From Agrobacterium tumefaciens (lineage in GTDB: Bacteria; Pseudomonadota; Alphaproteobacteria; Rhizobiales; Rhizobiaceae), in NCBI RefSeq assembly GCF_013318015.2, contig NZ_CP115841.1, positions 620,001-684,000 of the forward strand: 64,000 nucleotides of DNA. The letters run 5' to 3'. Position 1 is the first letter of the stretch. Each line of letters starts with the position of its first letter. The position numbers and the translations under genes are program-made. Below, in pieces: positions 19,201 through 28,502 of this stretch. The notes below the pieces were generated by a model. It made no database searches, was not told where the DNA came from, and saw only the letters and a list, made by a program, of their open reading frames with translations.

Positions 19201-19290
19201 CTTCGTCTTGCCCGGGCTTGCCCCGGGCATCTGCAACCGATTGATTTCACGATACGTGGTTGGATCCTGGCGACAAGCGAAAGGATGACG
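19201..19290. repeat. Imperfect inverted repeat, likely degenerate copy of the 29034 palindrome family
   Basis: CTTGCCCGGGCTTGCCCCGGGC near 19207 and, reversed, GGTTGGATCCTGGCGACAAG near 19258 form a long imperfect hairpin between ETF-QO and the pentapeptide gene. The arms share the GGATCC, CTTGAC/CTTGCC and GATGACG blocks of the cleaner palindrome at 29034-29107, suggesting one dispersed family. Confidence 0.5.
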
Positions 19291-19478
19291 TCGCGTGCGC
19301 GAGGCATCGAAAGTCTCGTCCCCCCTAGTATTTGTGGATTGCCCTTCGATTTCTTACATATAGGATGTTGGGGTGTTGTCGCTTTGCATGGTCCATGGAT
19401 TGTGGGCCAGGAATGCGGTAACGCCTTGAATGTGCATATGTTGCGTTTGGGCCGTCGCCCGGCGGCAGGAGTGATGGA

Positions 19479-20219
19479 ATGTCCGGCTTTCAGAGGCTGA
19501 ATATCGTGCGGAATACAAGGATCGTCGCCGGTCTGGCGGCAGGTATGGTAGTTGCCGTTTCGCTCAGTGGCAGCCCGCTGATGGCCGCCAGCTGCCGCGC
19601 CGACGCCATGGCCGGCATCGACTGGCGCGAATGCAACAAGCGCCTCCTGATGCTGGGCGGCAGCAACCTCGATTCGGCGATGCTTTACGGCACGGATTTC
19701 ACCTATACGGATTTGCGCGGCTCCTCGCTGAAGGGCGCCAATCTTGAAAAGGCGAAACTCATCCGGACGGCTCTTGGAGAGGCGAACCTGCAGGGCGCCA
19801 ACCTGACGAAGGTGGAAGCCTACCGCAGTGACTTTTCCGCCGCCGACGCCACCAGCGCAAAATTCATCAATGCGGAAATGCAGCGGACCAATTTCAACAA
19901 GGCCAAACTGGACGGCGCGGATTTTACCAAGGCTGAACTCGGGCGTGCCGAGTTTCAAGATGCCAGCCTGTCCGGCTCGAAATTTTCGCTGACCAATCTG
20001 TCGCGTGCCAGCTTCCAGGGCGCAAAGCTCGGCGGCGCGGTGGATTTTGCCAACGCCTTCCTGCTGTTGACCCGCATAGAGGGGGTCGATCTTTCCGCCG
20101 CCACCGGCCTTGAGCAGAAACAGATCGACATCGCCTGCGGCGACGCCAAGACAAAACTGCCGAGCGGCCTGACGACGCCTGCCGCATGGCCATGCCCGGA
20201 AGATCCGGAAGACGATTGA
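19479..20219 (+). CDS. Exported pentapeptide-repeat protein
   Basis: A 246-residue protein with an N-terminal signal peptide (basic start, hydrophobic core AGLAAGMVVAVSLSGS, likely cleavage after LMAAS or nearby). The mature part begins with a two-Cys segment (SCRADAMAGIDWRECNK), then about 20 A(D/N)LXX-type pentapeptides such as ANLEKAKLIRTALGEANLQG and ANLTKVEAYRSDF, which fold as a right-handed beta helix. The C-terminus carries a further Cys. It probably sits in the periplasm or on the envelope; no enzymatic motif is visible. ATG at 19479 with AGGAG seven bases upstream. Confidence 0.85.
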   Translation: MSGFQRLNIVRNTRIVAGLAAGMVVAVSLSGSPLMAASCRADAMAGIDWRECNKRLLMLGGSNLDSAMLYGTDFTYTDLRGSSLKGANLEKAKLIRTALGEANLQGANLTKVEAYRSDFSAADATSAKFINAEMQRTNFNKAKLDGADFTKAELGRAEFQDASLSGSKFSLTNLSRASFQGAKLGGAVDFANAFLLLTRIEGVDLSAATGLEQKQIDIACGDAKTKLPSGLTTPAAWPCPEDPEDD

Positions 20220-20274
20220 CCGGGAAGGGCGCGCTTTATCAGGCGCGCACCTCCCACTTCGTGTGACGTGTAGA

Positions 20275-21291
20275 TCAAAAGCCCGAAAGCACGATCTTGC
20301 CCTTGGCCGTGTTGCTTTCAATCAAGGCGTGGGCCTTGATGAGGTTTGCGGCGTTGATGGTGCCGAAAACCTCGGTCAACGTCGTCTTGATCTTGCCGGC
20401 ATCGACCAGTTCAGCAACGTGATTGAGCAGCTTGTGCTGTTCGATCATGTCGGGCGTCTGGAATACCGCGCGGGCAAACATCATTTCCCAATGGATTGAA
20501 ACGCATTTGCGCTTGAACGCCATGGCGTCGAAACCGCCGGCCGGATCGTCGATCAGCGCAAAACGGCCCTGCGGCGCAATGGTCGCCACGCTGTCTGCGG
20601 CGTGAATGTCGCTATGGGTGGTCGAGAATACGAAGCCCGGTGCACCAAGGCCGAGCGCTTCCACCTGCGGGGCAATCGGCTTGCTGTGATCGACGACATG
20701 ATGCGCGCCGAGGTCTTTGGCCCATTGCATCGTTTCCGGCCGCGAAGCCGTGGCAATGACGGTGAGATCGGTCAGTGCGCGCAGAAGCTGGATGGCAATC
20801 GAGCCGACGCCGCCGGCGCCACCGATCACCAGAACGGCATTTGCCGCACCCGGAACGGGCTCTGTCACCCGCAGCCGGTCGAACAGCGTCTCGTAGGCCG
20901 TGATCGCGGTCAGCGGCAGTGCCGCCGCTTCCTCGAAATTCAGCGACTTCGGTTTGGCGCCAACGATGCGCTCATCGACCAGATGGAATTCGCTGTTGGA
21001 GCCGGGGCGGTTGATGACACCAGCGTAAAACACCTCGTCGCCGGGCTTGAACAGCGATACCTTGTCGCCGACGTCTTTCACCACGCCCGCCGCATCGAAG
21101 CCCAGCACGCGGGCAGCACCGTTTTCCGGCGCCTGGTTGCGGCGAACCTTGGTGTCAACAGGATTGACCGAAACCGCCTTCACCTCCACCAGAATATCAT
21201 GCCCCGTCGCCTCCGGCTGCGGCAGGTCGAGGTCGATAAGGGCATCCGTTGCGGTAATGGGCTGGCTCGTCTTGTAACCGATGGCGCGCAT
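20275..21291 (-). CDS. Zinc-type alcohol dehydrogenase-like (MDR superfamily) oxidoreductase
   Basis: A 338-residue NADPH-dependent medium-chain reductase. Visible are the GroES-like domain (VEVKAVSVNPVDTKVRR), the Rossmann loop VLVIGGAGGVGSIAIQLL and a C-terminal SNTAKGKIVL tail. The catalytic and structural zinc cysteines of alcohol dehydrogenases are absent, as in quinone reductase/zeta-crystallin relatives. ATG at 21291 with AAGGAG eight bases upstream; the long in-frame N-terminal extension from 21474 runs through the divergent regulator and is rejected. It is transcribed away from an HxlR regulator, which probably controls it. Confidence 0.9.
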   Translation of the reverse strand: MRAIGYKTSQPITATDALIDLDLPQPEATGHDILVEVKAVSVNPVDTKVRRNQAPENGAARVLGFDAAGVVKDVGDKVSLFKPGDEVFYAGVINRPGSNSEFHLVDERIVGAKPKSLNFEEAAALPLTAITAYETLFDRLRVTEPVPGAANAVLVIGGAGGVGSIAIQLLRALTDLTVIATASRPETMQWAKDLGAHHVVDHSKPIAPQVEALGLGAPGFVFSTTHSDIHAADSVATIAPQGRFALIDDPAGGFDAMAFKRKCVSIHWEMMFARAVFQTPDMIEQHKLLNHVAELVDAGKIKTTLTEVFGTINAANLIKAHALIESNTAKGKIVLSGF

Positions 21292-21329
21292 GAACAGTCT
21301 CCTTTGCTTGTTTGCGTGCCTCTTACTTG

Positions 21330-21378
21330 ATACATATGAACATCGATCACAAGAATGCACATTTTGTGATGATACATA
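21330..21378. promoter_or_regulatory. Divergent promoter with inverted-repeat operator for the HxlR regulator
   Basis: The 103-base gap between the two start codons contains ATCACAA (21346-21352) and its inverse TTGTGAT (21364-21370), separated by 11 bases, with ATACATA copies outside each arm (21330 and 21372). This symmetric arrangement suits a dimeric winged-helix HxlR protein repressing both genes. Confidence 0.6.
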
Positions 21379-21394
21379 CAAAAAGGATACTGTG

Positions 21395-21784
21395 ATGTCG
21401 CGACCGCGCGCCAAGCTTACCGGCAATTTTCCGGGCTGCCCGGTGGAGTCTGCCTTGAGTTTTCTCGACGGCAAATGGAAAGGCGTGATCCTCTATCACC
21501 TCATCAACGAGGGCACCCTGCGCTTTAACGAGTTGCGCCGCCACATCCCAAGCGTCACCCAGCGCATGCTCACCAAGCAGCTGCGGGAACTGGAAGAGGC
21601 GGGCCTGATTTCGCGCACCGTCTTCCCGGTGGTGCCGCCGCGCGTGGACTATGCGCTGACGCAACTTGGCGAAACCATGAAGCCTGTGATCTCGGCGCTG
21701 AAAAGCTGGGGCGACGCCCATGTTGTGTGCAAGAACGGTGCGAAATACACCCTTCATCCCGAGGCTGCGGAGAAGGCAGCCTGA
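21395..21784 (+). CDS. HxlR-family winged-helix transcriptional regulator
   Basis: A 129-residue DNA-binding protein with the family core CPVESALSFLDGKWKGVILYHL, RFNELRRHIPSVTQRMLTKQLRELEEAGLI and RVDYALTQLG. The Cys in FPGCPVE is in the position used for thiol or quinone/electrophile sensing in several HxlR-type proteins (known for YodB/QorR), which would fit control of the adjacent quinone-reductase-like gene. ATG at 21395 with AAGGA eight bases upstream; an in-frame start at 21281 lies inside the divergent gene and is rejected. Confidence 0.9.
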   Translation: MSRPRAKLTGNFPGCPVESALSFLDGKWKGVILYHLINEGTLRFNELRRHIPSVTQRMLTKQLRELEEAGLISRTVFPVVPPRVDYALTQLGETMKPVISALKSWGDAHVVCKNGAKYTLHPEAAEKAA

Positions 21785-21904
21785 AAAATAACGGGTAAAA
21801 CCAAGCCCTCCCGCACTTCTTTTTCATGGTGCGATGCAACACGGATTTGCCCGGTTTGATGCATAATGCTGCGAATTCGATTCGCAGCAGGGACACCAAA
21901 TCAC

Positions 21905-22741
21905 ATGAGCATCGGTTGGTTGGAGGCCGGATTTCTCGGCCTTTTGCAAGGACTTACGGAATTTCTTCCGGTTTCTTCAAGCGCGCATCTGAGGATAGCC
22001 GGGGAGTTTCTGCCCTCCGGTGCGGATCCGGGTGCCGCCTTCACGGCGATTACGCAGATCGGCACGGAAGCGGCGGTGCTGGTCTATTTCTGGTCCGATA
22101 TCATGCGGATCGCCGCCGCCTGGCTCCGGCAGAACCTTCGCCTCGGACCCTATGACAAGTCCGATGCGCGGCTTGGCTGGCTGATCATCGTCGGCTCGGT
22201 GCCGATCGTGCTGCTCGGCCTGTTTTTCAAGGATGCCATCGAGCATTCGCTGCGCAATCTCTATATCACCGCCGTAATGCTGATTGTCTTCGGCATCATT
22301 CTCGGGGTCGCCGACAGGATCGGCAAGAAGCGCTACAAGCTGAACCAGCTGATCTGGCGTGATGGCATCCTGTTCGGTTTCGCGCAGGCCATGGCGCTCA
22401 TCCCCGGCGTCTCGCGCTCGGGCGGCACCATCAGCGCCGGCCTGCTGTTAGGCTACACGCGCGAGGCGGCCGCACGATATTCCTTCCTGCTCGCCGTTCC
22501 CGCCGTCTTCGGTTCCGGTTTCTACCAGCTGTTCAAAAGCATCGGCGAGGAGAACCCTGTAGGCTGGGGCCAGACGGGGCTCGCAACCCTGATCGCCTTC
22601 GTCGTCGGTTACGCCGTGATCGTTGTCTTCCTCAAGCTGGTCTCCACCAAGAGCTACATGCCCTTCGTCTGGTACCGGGTGGTCATCGGCGTCATTCTTT
22701 TGGGACTTCTCGGAACGGGCGTTATCAGCGCCGGCGGTTGA
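21905..22741 (+). CDS. uppP: Undecaprenyl-diphosphatase (BacA/UppP)
   Basis: A 278-residue polytopic membrane enzyme that dephosphorylates undecaprenyl pyrophosphate to recycle the peptidoglycan lipid carrier; overproduction gives bacitracin resistance in known cases. Both signature regions are intact: LQGLTEFLPVSSSAHLRI near the N-terminus and ALIPGVSRSGGTISAGLLLG near residue 160. The start at 21905 gives the usual MSIGWLEA beginning; a purine tract AGGGA lies about 12 bases upstream, so an earlier ATG at 21866 cannot be fully excluded. Followed by a strong terminator. Confidence 0.92.
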   Translation: MSIGWLEAGFLGLLQGLTEFLPVSSSAHLRIAGEFLPSGADPGAAFTAITQIGTEAAVLVYFWSDIMRIAAAWLRQNLRLGPYDKSDARLGWLIIVGSVPIVLLGLFFKDAIEHSLRNLYITAVMLIVFGIILGVADRIGKKRYKLNQLIWRDGILFGFAQAMALIPGVSRSGGTISAGLLLGYTREAAARYSFLLAVPAVFGSGFYQLFKSIGEENPVGWGQTGLATLIAFVVGYAVIVVFLKLVSTKSYMPFVWYRVVIGVILLGLLGTGVISAGG

Positions 22742-22774
22742 GGGGTGGTTGCCCTGTCGAAAACTCTGCAAATG

Positions 22775-22805
22775 AAAAGGCCCGCTCTTTCGAGCGGGCC
22801 TTTTG
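22775..22805. terminator. Bidirectional terminator between uppP and mgtE
   Basis: AAAAGGCCCGCTC-TTTC-GAGCGGGCCTTTT: a perfect 9-bp GC stem with A and T runs on either side, so it can end transcription of the convergent genes from both directions. Confidence 0.92.
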
Positions 22806-22809
22806 TGTT

Positions 22810-24183
22810 TCAGAGCAGCGTGCCGCTGAGGATGACCAGCGCCACCGAGAAGTAGATGACGAGGCCGCTGACATCCACCAGCGTGGCGACGAACGGCGCA
22901 GATGCGCTGGCTGGATCCAGCCGCAGACGCTGCAGCAGGAATGGCAACATGGAGCCGGCCAGCGAGCCGAAGGTGACGATGCCGACGAGTGCGGCAAAGA
23001 CGGTGGCGCCCACCAGCAGCCAGTGGTCGCCATAATCATAAAAGCCTGCCTGCTGCCAGATGGTCAGACGCAGGAAGCCGATGGCGCCGAGAATGCAGCC
23101 GAGCGTCAGGCCCGTCGGGATTTCCCGCAGCAGCACCCGCCACCAGTCCGAAAGCTTCAGTTCGCCGAGCGCCAGCGCCCGGATGATGAGCGAGGTGGCC
23201 TGCGAACCGGAGTTGCCGCCTGATGACATGATGAGCGGTATGAACAGAGTCAGCACGACGGCTTTTTCCAGCTCGCCTTCAAAATGCTGCATAGCGCTTG
23301 CCGTCAGCATTTCACCCAGGAACAGGGCAGCCAGCCAGCCTGCGCGCTTGCGGATCATGTCCGGAAAGCCCATTGCCATATAGGGCTTGCCGAGTGCTTC
23401 CATACCACCGAACTTGTGAGCGTCTTCCGTGGTGTCGGCGATCATGGTGTCGATCACGTCGTCGACCGTGACGATGCCGAGGATATGCGAGTGGTCGTCA
23501 ACGACGGGAAGCGCCAGAAGGTCGTGCTTGCGGATGAGCCGGGCAACATCCTCCTGCGACATCAAGGGGCTGGCACAGACGATGCCTTCCTTCGATGCGA
23601 CGGAGAGAATGGAGGCGCCGGCCTCGCCGGTCAGCAGGCGACGCAGCGTCACGACGGTGGACAGCGTTCCGTCCTGCGCCAGAACATAGATGGCATAGAC
23701 CGTTTCACGCGACCGCTCGACGACGCGGATGTGCGAAAGGGTCTGTTCCACCGTCCAGCTATCCGGCACGCTGACGAATTCCGTGGTCATGATCGAGCCG
23801 GCGGTGCGCGGCGGATAACCCATCAGATGTTTGATGGAGAGCGCGGTTGTGCGATCCAGCCGGGAAAACAGCTTTGCGCGCGGCTCTTCGTCCATTTCCG
23901 CCATGACGTCGGCAACGCGGTCGTCTGACATCAGGTTGACGAAGCGGGCGGCCTGGTCAAGCGGAATGCCGGCAATGATGGCGGCTGCGTCATGCAGTTC
24001 CGGCCGGTCGAGAATGGCGACGGCCTTTGCATGCGGCATGGCGAGCAGGGCAGCGACTGCCTCATGCGTATCGAGTGTGTTGAGGTGCTCGACGCGTTCT
24101 GCAATGGTGGTGGAACCGGCATTTCCGCTGCGGAGAAGACGTGCGGCCTTGCTGGCTCTCTGGGAGAGGGTGTGGAAGTTCAT
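22810..24183 (-). CDS. mgtE: Magnesium transporter MgtE
   Basis: A 457-residue Mg2+ channel. It has the N-terminal superhelical MgtE_N domain, two CBS domains that sense cytosolic Mg2+ (around TTEFVSVPDSWTVEQTL and CASPLMSQEDVARLIRKH), a connecting helix and a five-helix membrane pore with the conserved LFIPLIMSSGGNSGSQATSL segment. ATG at 24183 with AGGTGA seven bases upstream. About 140 bases of non-coding sequence precede it; no Mg2+ riboswitch of a type I know could be identified. Confidence 0.95.
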   Translation of the reverse strand: MNFHTLSQRASKAARLLRSGNAGSTTIAERVEHLNTLDTHEAVAALLAMPHAKAVAILDRPELHDAAAIIAGIPLDQAARFVNLMSDDRVADVMAEMDEEPRAKLFSRLDRTTALSIKHLMGYPPRTAGSIMTTEFVSVPDSWTVEQTLSHIRVVERSRETVYAIYVLAQDGTLSTVVTLRRLLTGEAGASILSVASKEGIVCASPLMSQEDVARLIRKHDLLALPVVDDHSHILGIVTVDDVIDTMIADTTEDAHKFGGMEALGKPYMAMGFPDMIRKRAGWLAALFLGEMLTASAMQHFEGELEKAVVLTLFIPLIMSSGGNSGSQATSLIIRALALGELKLSDWWRVLLREIPTGLTLGCILGAIGFLRLTIWQQAGFYDYGDHWLLVGATVFAALVGIVTFGSLAGSMLPFLLQRLRLDPASASAPFVATLVDVSGLVIYFSVALVILSGTLL

Positions 24184-24456
24184 GATTGCTCACCTTTCCG
24201 TCGATTCGCCGATTACGACGAACGCGGTGGTGAGCCGACAGGTGCCGGATCAGTTCCCGTTCGCCGCTTTCGGCAAAGGCAATCGACTACTACTGTCGCT
24301 AGACATCAAATGATGCTCCGTTAAAATCCGCGCTGTGCCGGGTCACGGCCTGCGCGTAACGCCGTGTTGCGCCCGAAACCAAAAAGAGTCAAGCGAGCCG
24401 ATCGTGAAATTTCCGTAAGGTTTATTGCAGGTGCCGGAACGGGTGTTCCGGCCGCT

Positions 24457-24477
24457 GAAAAACCGGCTTTCAGCCGG
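24457..24477 (-). terminator. Terminator overlapping the MFS gene stop codon
   Basis: On the minus strand CCGGCT-GAA-AGCCGG is followed by TTTTT. The stop codon TGA (24470-24472) lies in the loop, so the last codons of the MFS gene are part of the hairpin. A second hairpin CCGGAAC-GGGT-GTTCCGG follows at 24434-24451 without a T run. Confidence 0.75.
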
Positions 24478-25714
24478 CTTTTGCGCGCCGTTCGACGGTG
24501 ACGGACACAAGGAAAACGCCAAGCCCGAGAAGCGAAAGAACAGCGCCCACATAACCGGTGGAGGCATATCCATAGCCCATGGCGATGACCATGCCGCCAA
24601 GCCATGCGCCGAGCGCGTTGGCGATGTTGAAGGCGGAGTGGTTGGAGGCAGCCGCAAGCGTCTGCGCATCCGCTGCCACATCCATCAGCCGCGTCTGCAC
24701 GGCGGGGCAGGCGGCAAAACCGCAGCCGATCAGAAAGACGCAGAGACACATCATGAACGGGTCATGCGCCGTCATGCCGAACACGGCCATGACCACCACG
24801 TTAAAGGCGAGCATGCCGCCGATCGTGCCGTTGAGCGAGATATCGGCCAGCCGCGAGCCGACCACATTGCCGACATTCATGCCGATGCCGAAGAGGGCGA
24901 GCACCATGGAGACGGTGGAAACCGGCATCATCGCGACATCGGTGGTGGTCTTGGCGATATAGCTGAAAACCGAGAACATGCCGCCGAAACCGACCGACGC
25001 GATGGCGAGCGTCAGCCATACCTGCACGCGGCGGAAAGCCCCGAGTTCACGCCAAACGCTGGCACCTTCCTCTACCCTGTCGCGCGGCTGGAACAGCCAC
25101 AGCAGGGCAACGGTCAACAGCCCGATGCCGCCGACCAGCATGAAGGCCGCGCGCCAGGAAAGCATCTGCCCGAAGAAAGTGGCAAGCGGCGTTCCAAGCA
25201 GCGTGGCGATGGTGAGGCCGAGCATGACGCGGCCAACGGCGCGGGCACGTTTGTGGATTGGCGCCATGGAGGCGGCCACCAGCGCTGCAACGCCGAAATA
25301 GGCGCCGTGCGGCAGGCCGGTGATGAAGCGCAACACGGTGAAGCTCAGGAAATCAGGTGCGACTGCGCTCAAGATATTGCCGAGTGCGAAAAGTCCCATG
25401 AGCCCGAGAAGCAGGGTGCGCCGCGTCATGCGTGCAGCCAGCACCGCGATGATGGGAGCGCCGATGACGACACCCAGTGCATAGGCCGTGATGACGTAAC
25501 CTGCCTGGGGCACCGTGACGCCATAGGTCGTTGCGACGTCAGGCAGCAGGCCCATGATGGCGAATTCGCCGGTGCCGATGCCGAAACCGCCGGCGGCAAG
25601 CGCCAGTTCGATGAGTGCGACGGCAAACGGCGTCAGTGCCACGGCAGGCCTTGCCGCAACAACGGTTTCACTCTCCGCCTCGAGGCGGGCTTCCGACAAA
25701 TTCGAATGGCTCAT
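24470..25714 (-). CDS. MFS transporter, DHA1-like
   Basis: A 414-residue inner-membrane protein with twelve predicted helices. The motif after helix II-III reads VLAARMTRRTLLLGLMG, the major facilitator motif A region, and GYVITAYALGVVIGAPI is typical of the AraJ/YdhP sugar or drug efflux branch. Substrate unknown. ATG at 25714 with AGG six bases upstream; an ATG nine codons earlier is possible. Its terminator overlaps its stop codon. Confidence 0.88.
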   Translation of the reverse strand: MSHSNLSEARLEAESETVVAARPAVALTPFAVALIELALAAGGFGIGTGEFAIMGLLPDVATTYGVTVPQAGYVITAYALGVVIGAPIIAVLAARMTRRTLLLGLMGLFALGNILSAVAPDFLSFTVLRFITGLPHGAYFGVAALVAASMAPIHKRARAVGRVMLGLTIATLLGTPLATFFGQMLSWRAAFMLVGGIGLLTVALLWLFQPRDRVEEGASVWRELGAFRRVQVWLTLAIASVGFGGMFSVFSYIAKTTTDVAMMPVSTVSMVLALFGIGMNVGNVVGSRLADISLNGTIGGMLAFNVVVMAVFGMTAHDPFMMCLCVFLIGCGFAACPAVQTRLMDVAADAQTLAAASNHSAFNIANALGAWLGGMVIAMGYGYASTGYVGAVLSLLGLGVFLVSVTVERRAKAG

Positions 25715-25948
25715 TGCGACCTGAAAGGGGAAGGACCCCACAGAAAAAAGGGCAAGACCGTATGGGAACGGCCTGCCCTGACTGGAGATGCGCGGTCATG
25801 AAAATGACCTTAAGTGATATCTAACATGAAATGATGCATTGCGGTAGAGCGATTCTCGGCAAAAGAGCATCTTCACGCGATGGTGTTTGGAACCCTATAT
25901 AACCCCAAGCATTTACGCGCGGCTGCCTCACAGGATCAGGTTGGAAAT

Positions 25949-26857
25949 ATGAAGCTCATTGCAATTTTCAATCGTGACGGCGGCACCTTCCGCACCACGG
26001 ATATGGATGCCTATTGCGACCACGCCCGCGAGGTCTTTTCCCGCGCCGGCCACACGATCGACTGCCGCGTGGTCTCCGGCAAGGAAGTCGTCGAGGAGAT
26101 GGAACGCGCCGCCGATGAGCCTGATATCGAAGGCATCATTGCCGGCGGTGGTGATGGAACGATTTCGGCCGCTGCCGGTATCGCCTGGAAACACGGCATC
26201 GCGCTCGGTATCGTACCGGCCGGCACCATGAACCTGTTCGCCCGCTCGCTGAAGCTGCCGCTCGATATCCGCCAGGTCCTGGAGACACTGGCGAATGGCG
26301 AGATCGCCAATGTTGATATCGCCAGCGCCAACGGCCGTCTTTTCGTCCACCAGTTTTCCGCAGGCCTGCATTCGCGCATGGTGCGCTATCGCAACAATCT
26401 CGCCTTCGCCTCCCGCCTTGGCAAGATCAAGGCAAGCGTCCGCGCCGCCATCAGCGTCATTCTCAATCCGCCGGTCTTCGAGGTGGAATATACGGTCAAT
26501 GGCAAGACGCAGCGCCGCAAGGTGTCAGCAATTTCCGTCTCCAACAATGAATTCGGGCAGAACTCGCTTCTGGTCGCGGATAATGTCTCGGGCGGCCACC
26601 TCGGCTTCTATCTCACCGATCCCCTGCGCCCCTCGGGCGTCGCAAGGCTCGCTTTCGACATCCTGCGCGGCAAGCTGAAGGAAAACGCTGCTGTAACGGC
26701 CACGACCGTCACGGGTGTGGAACTCCATTTCCCCAAGAAGCGCCACGACGTGCGCTGCGTCATCGATGGCGAATTGCTGCCGATGGAGCGCGACGTGGCA
26801 CTTGAGGTCCATGCCGGCGAATTGAAGGTGCTGGTGGGGCGAGGGGTCTTGGCGTAG
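25949..26857 (+). CDS. Diacylglycerol kinase-family lipid kinase
   Basis: A 302-residue protein of the DAGK catalytic/YegS family. The N-terminal domain has the nucleotide-binding GGGDGTISAAAGIAWK and LGIVPAGTMNLFARSL, and the C-terminal beta domain has VSAISVSNNEFGQNSLLVADNVSGGHLGFYL. It is expected to phosphorylate a lipid or related alcohol; the substrate is unproven. ATG at 25949 with GGA close upstream is preferred over an in-frame ATG 23 codons earlier. The first motif NRDGGT replaces the more common NPxSG. Confidence 0.88.
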   Translation: MKLIAIFNRDGGTFRTTDMDAYCDHAREVFSRAGHTIDCRVVSGKEVVEEMERAADEPDIEGIIAGGGDGTISAAAGIAWKHGIALGIVPAGTMNLFARSLKLPLDIRQVLETLANGEIANVDIASANGRLFVHQFSAGLHSRMVRYRNNLAFASRLGKIKASVRAAISVILNPPVFEVEYTVNGKTQRRKVSAISVSNNEFGQNSLLVADNVSGGHLGFYLTDPLRPSGVARLAFDILRGKLKENAAVTATTVTGVELHFPKKRHDVRCVIDGELLPMERDVALEVHAGELKVLVGRGVLA

Positions 26858-27067
26858 CGCACCACCTCGATAACGGTGCAATCGAACCTGCTTAAAGGTA
26901 GCGGCGCATTTCTTCTCCCCGGCGGGGAGTAGAAACAAGCGGCAAGGCCGAATCATCGTCTCGATCCCCCAAAAAACGCCAGTCTTGCCAAATCGAAGCC
27001 GCCCGGCCATGTTCGGTTGGGTGCGGCTCCGGAAGACGCCGTCGTCTTTGCGGGAGTGCGATCTGTC

Positions 27068-28444
27068 ATGAATGAAGTCTCCAAGCCGGTGTCCAACCTT
27101 GCCGCCATCGATGCCGCCCATCACCTGCACCCCTTTTCCGATATGGGTAAGCTGAACGCGAGCGGCACCCGCATCATCGAGCGTGCAGAAGGCGTCTTCA
27201 TCTATGACAGCACTGGTAAGAAGTATCTCGACGCCTTTGCCGGACTATGGTGCGTCAATATCGGTTACGGACGCCGCGAGATCGCCGATGTCGTGCAGCG
27301 CCAGATGAACGAACTGCCCTATTACAACGCCTTTTTCGGCACTACGACACCATCAGCGACACTTCTGGCTCAGAAGATCGCTTCCCGTGCCGGGCCGAAG
27401 ATGAACCATGTGTTCTTCACCAATTCCGGTTCGGAAGCCACCGACACCTGGTTCCGCATGGCGCGGGTCTACTGGAAGGCGCTCGGCCATCCGACGAAGA
27501 CCAAGGTGATCGCTCGCCGCAACGGCTATCACGGCTCTACGGTCGCCGGCGCTTCGCTCGGCGGCATGAAGTGGATGCACGAGCAGGGCAATCTGCCGAT
27601 CGAGGGTATCGCCCATATCGGCCAACCCTATTGGTATGCGGAAGGCGGCGATCTCTCACCCGCGGAATTCGGCCTGAAGGTGGCCCGCGAACTGGAAGCG
27701 AAGATAGACGAGCTCGGTGAAGAGAATGTCGCGGCTTTCGTAGCGGAACCCATTCAGGGCGCCGGTGGGGTCATTGTGCCACCGGAAACCTACTGGCCGG
27801 AAATCGCCCGCATCTGCAAGGCGCGCAACATTCTGCTGGTGTCCGACGAGGTGATCTGCGGTTTCGGCCGCCTCGGTTCGTGGTTCGGCTACCAGCATTT
27901 CGGCGTGGAGCCGGACCTCGCGCCCGTCGCCAAGGGCCTGTCATCCGGTTATCTGCCGATTGGCGGCGTCCTCGTTTCCGACCGGGTGGCGGAGGTGATG
28001 TTGTCCGAGGTCGGTGATTTCAACCATGGCTTCACCTATTCCGGCCACCCCGTCTGCGCCGCCGCCGCTCTGGAAAATATTCGTATCATCGAGGATGAGG
28101 GGCTGGTGGAACGGGTGCGGGATGATATCGGCCCTTATTTTTCGCAAGGCTGGAAAAGCCTCACCGACCACGAGTTGGTGGGTGAGGCAGTGAATGTCGG
28201 CCTCATGGGTGGCCTGCAGCTTGCGGTCGACAAGGCGACCCGCAGGCGTTTTGCCAAGCCGGATGACATCGGCACCGCCGTGCGCAACCACTGCCTGGCA
28301 AACGGCCTCGTCATGCGTGCCACCGGCGACCGCATGCTGGCCTCACCGGCGCTGACGATCAGCCGCTCGGAGGTGGACCAGATCATCGAGACTTTGCGCA
28401 AGGGGCTCGATCACCTGCGCGATACACCAGAGCATTTCCAATAA
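27068..28444 (+). CDS. Class III (omega) aminotransferase
   Basis: A 458-residue PLP enzyme that moves an amino group from a terminal amine to pyruvate or a keto acid. Class III features are visible: FTNSGSEATDTWFRMAR, RRNGYHGSTVAGASLGG, LVSDEVICGFGRLGSW (PLP-ring Asp) and APVAKGLSSGYLPIGG (Schiff-base Lys). It resembles polyamine/beta-alanine:pyruvate aminotransferases such as SpuC; exact substrate unknown. ATG at 27068 with GGGAG 11 bases upstream; an earlier start at 27017 adds unrelated sequence. The OsmC gene follows 58 bases downstream. Confidence 0.92.
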   Translation: MNEVSKPVSNLAAIDAAHHLHPFSDMGKLNASGTRIIERAEGVFIYDSTGKKYLDAFAGLWCVNIGYGRREIADVVQRQMNELPYYNAFFGTTTPSATLLAQKIASRAGPKMNHVFFTNSGSEATDTWFRMARVYWKALGHPTKTKVIARRNGYHGSTVAGASLGGMKWMHEQGNLPIEGIAHIGQPYWYAEGGDLSPAEFGLKVARELEAKIDELGEENVAAFVAEPIQGAGGVIVPPETYWPEIARICKARNILLVSDEVICGFGRLGSWFGYQHFGVEPDLAPVAKGLSSGYLPIGGVLVSDRVAEVMLSEVGDFNHGFTYSGHPVCAAAALENIRIIEDEGLVERVRDDIGPYFSQGWKSLTDHELVGEAVNVGLMGGLQLAVDKATRRRFAKPDDIGTAVRNHCLANGLVMRATGDRMLASPALTISRSEVDQIIETLRKGLDHLRDTPEHFQ

Positions 28445-28502
28445 AGCGCGTAGTTGTTTTACGTCCGGGAAATGCGAAAAAAAACTCTAAGGGAGAAAAG
28501 AA

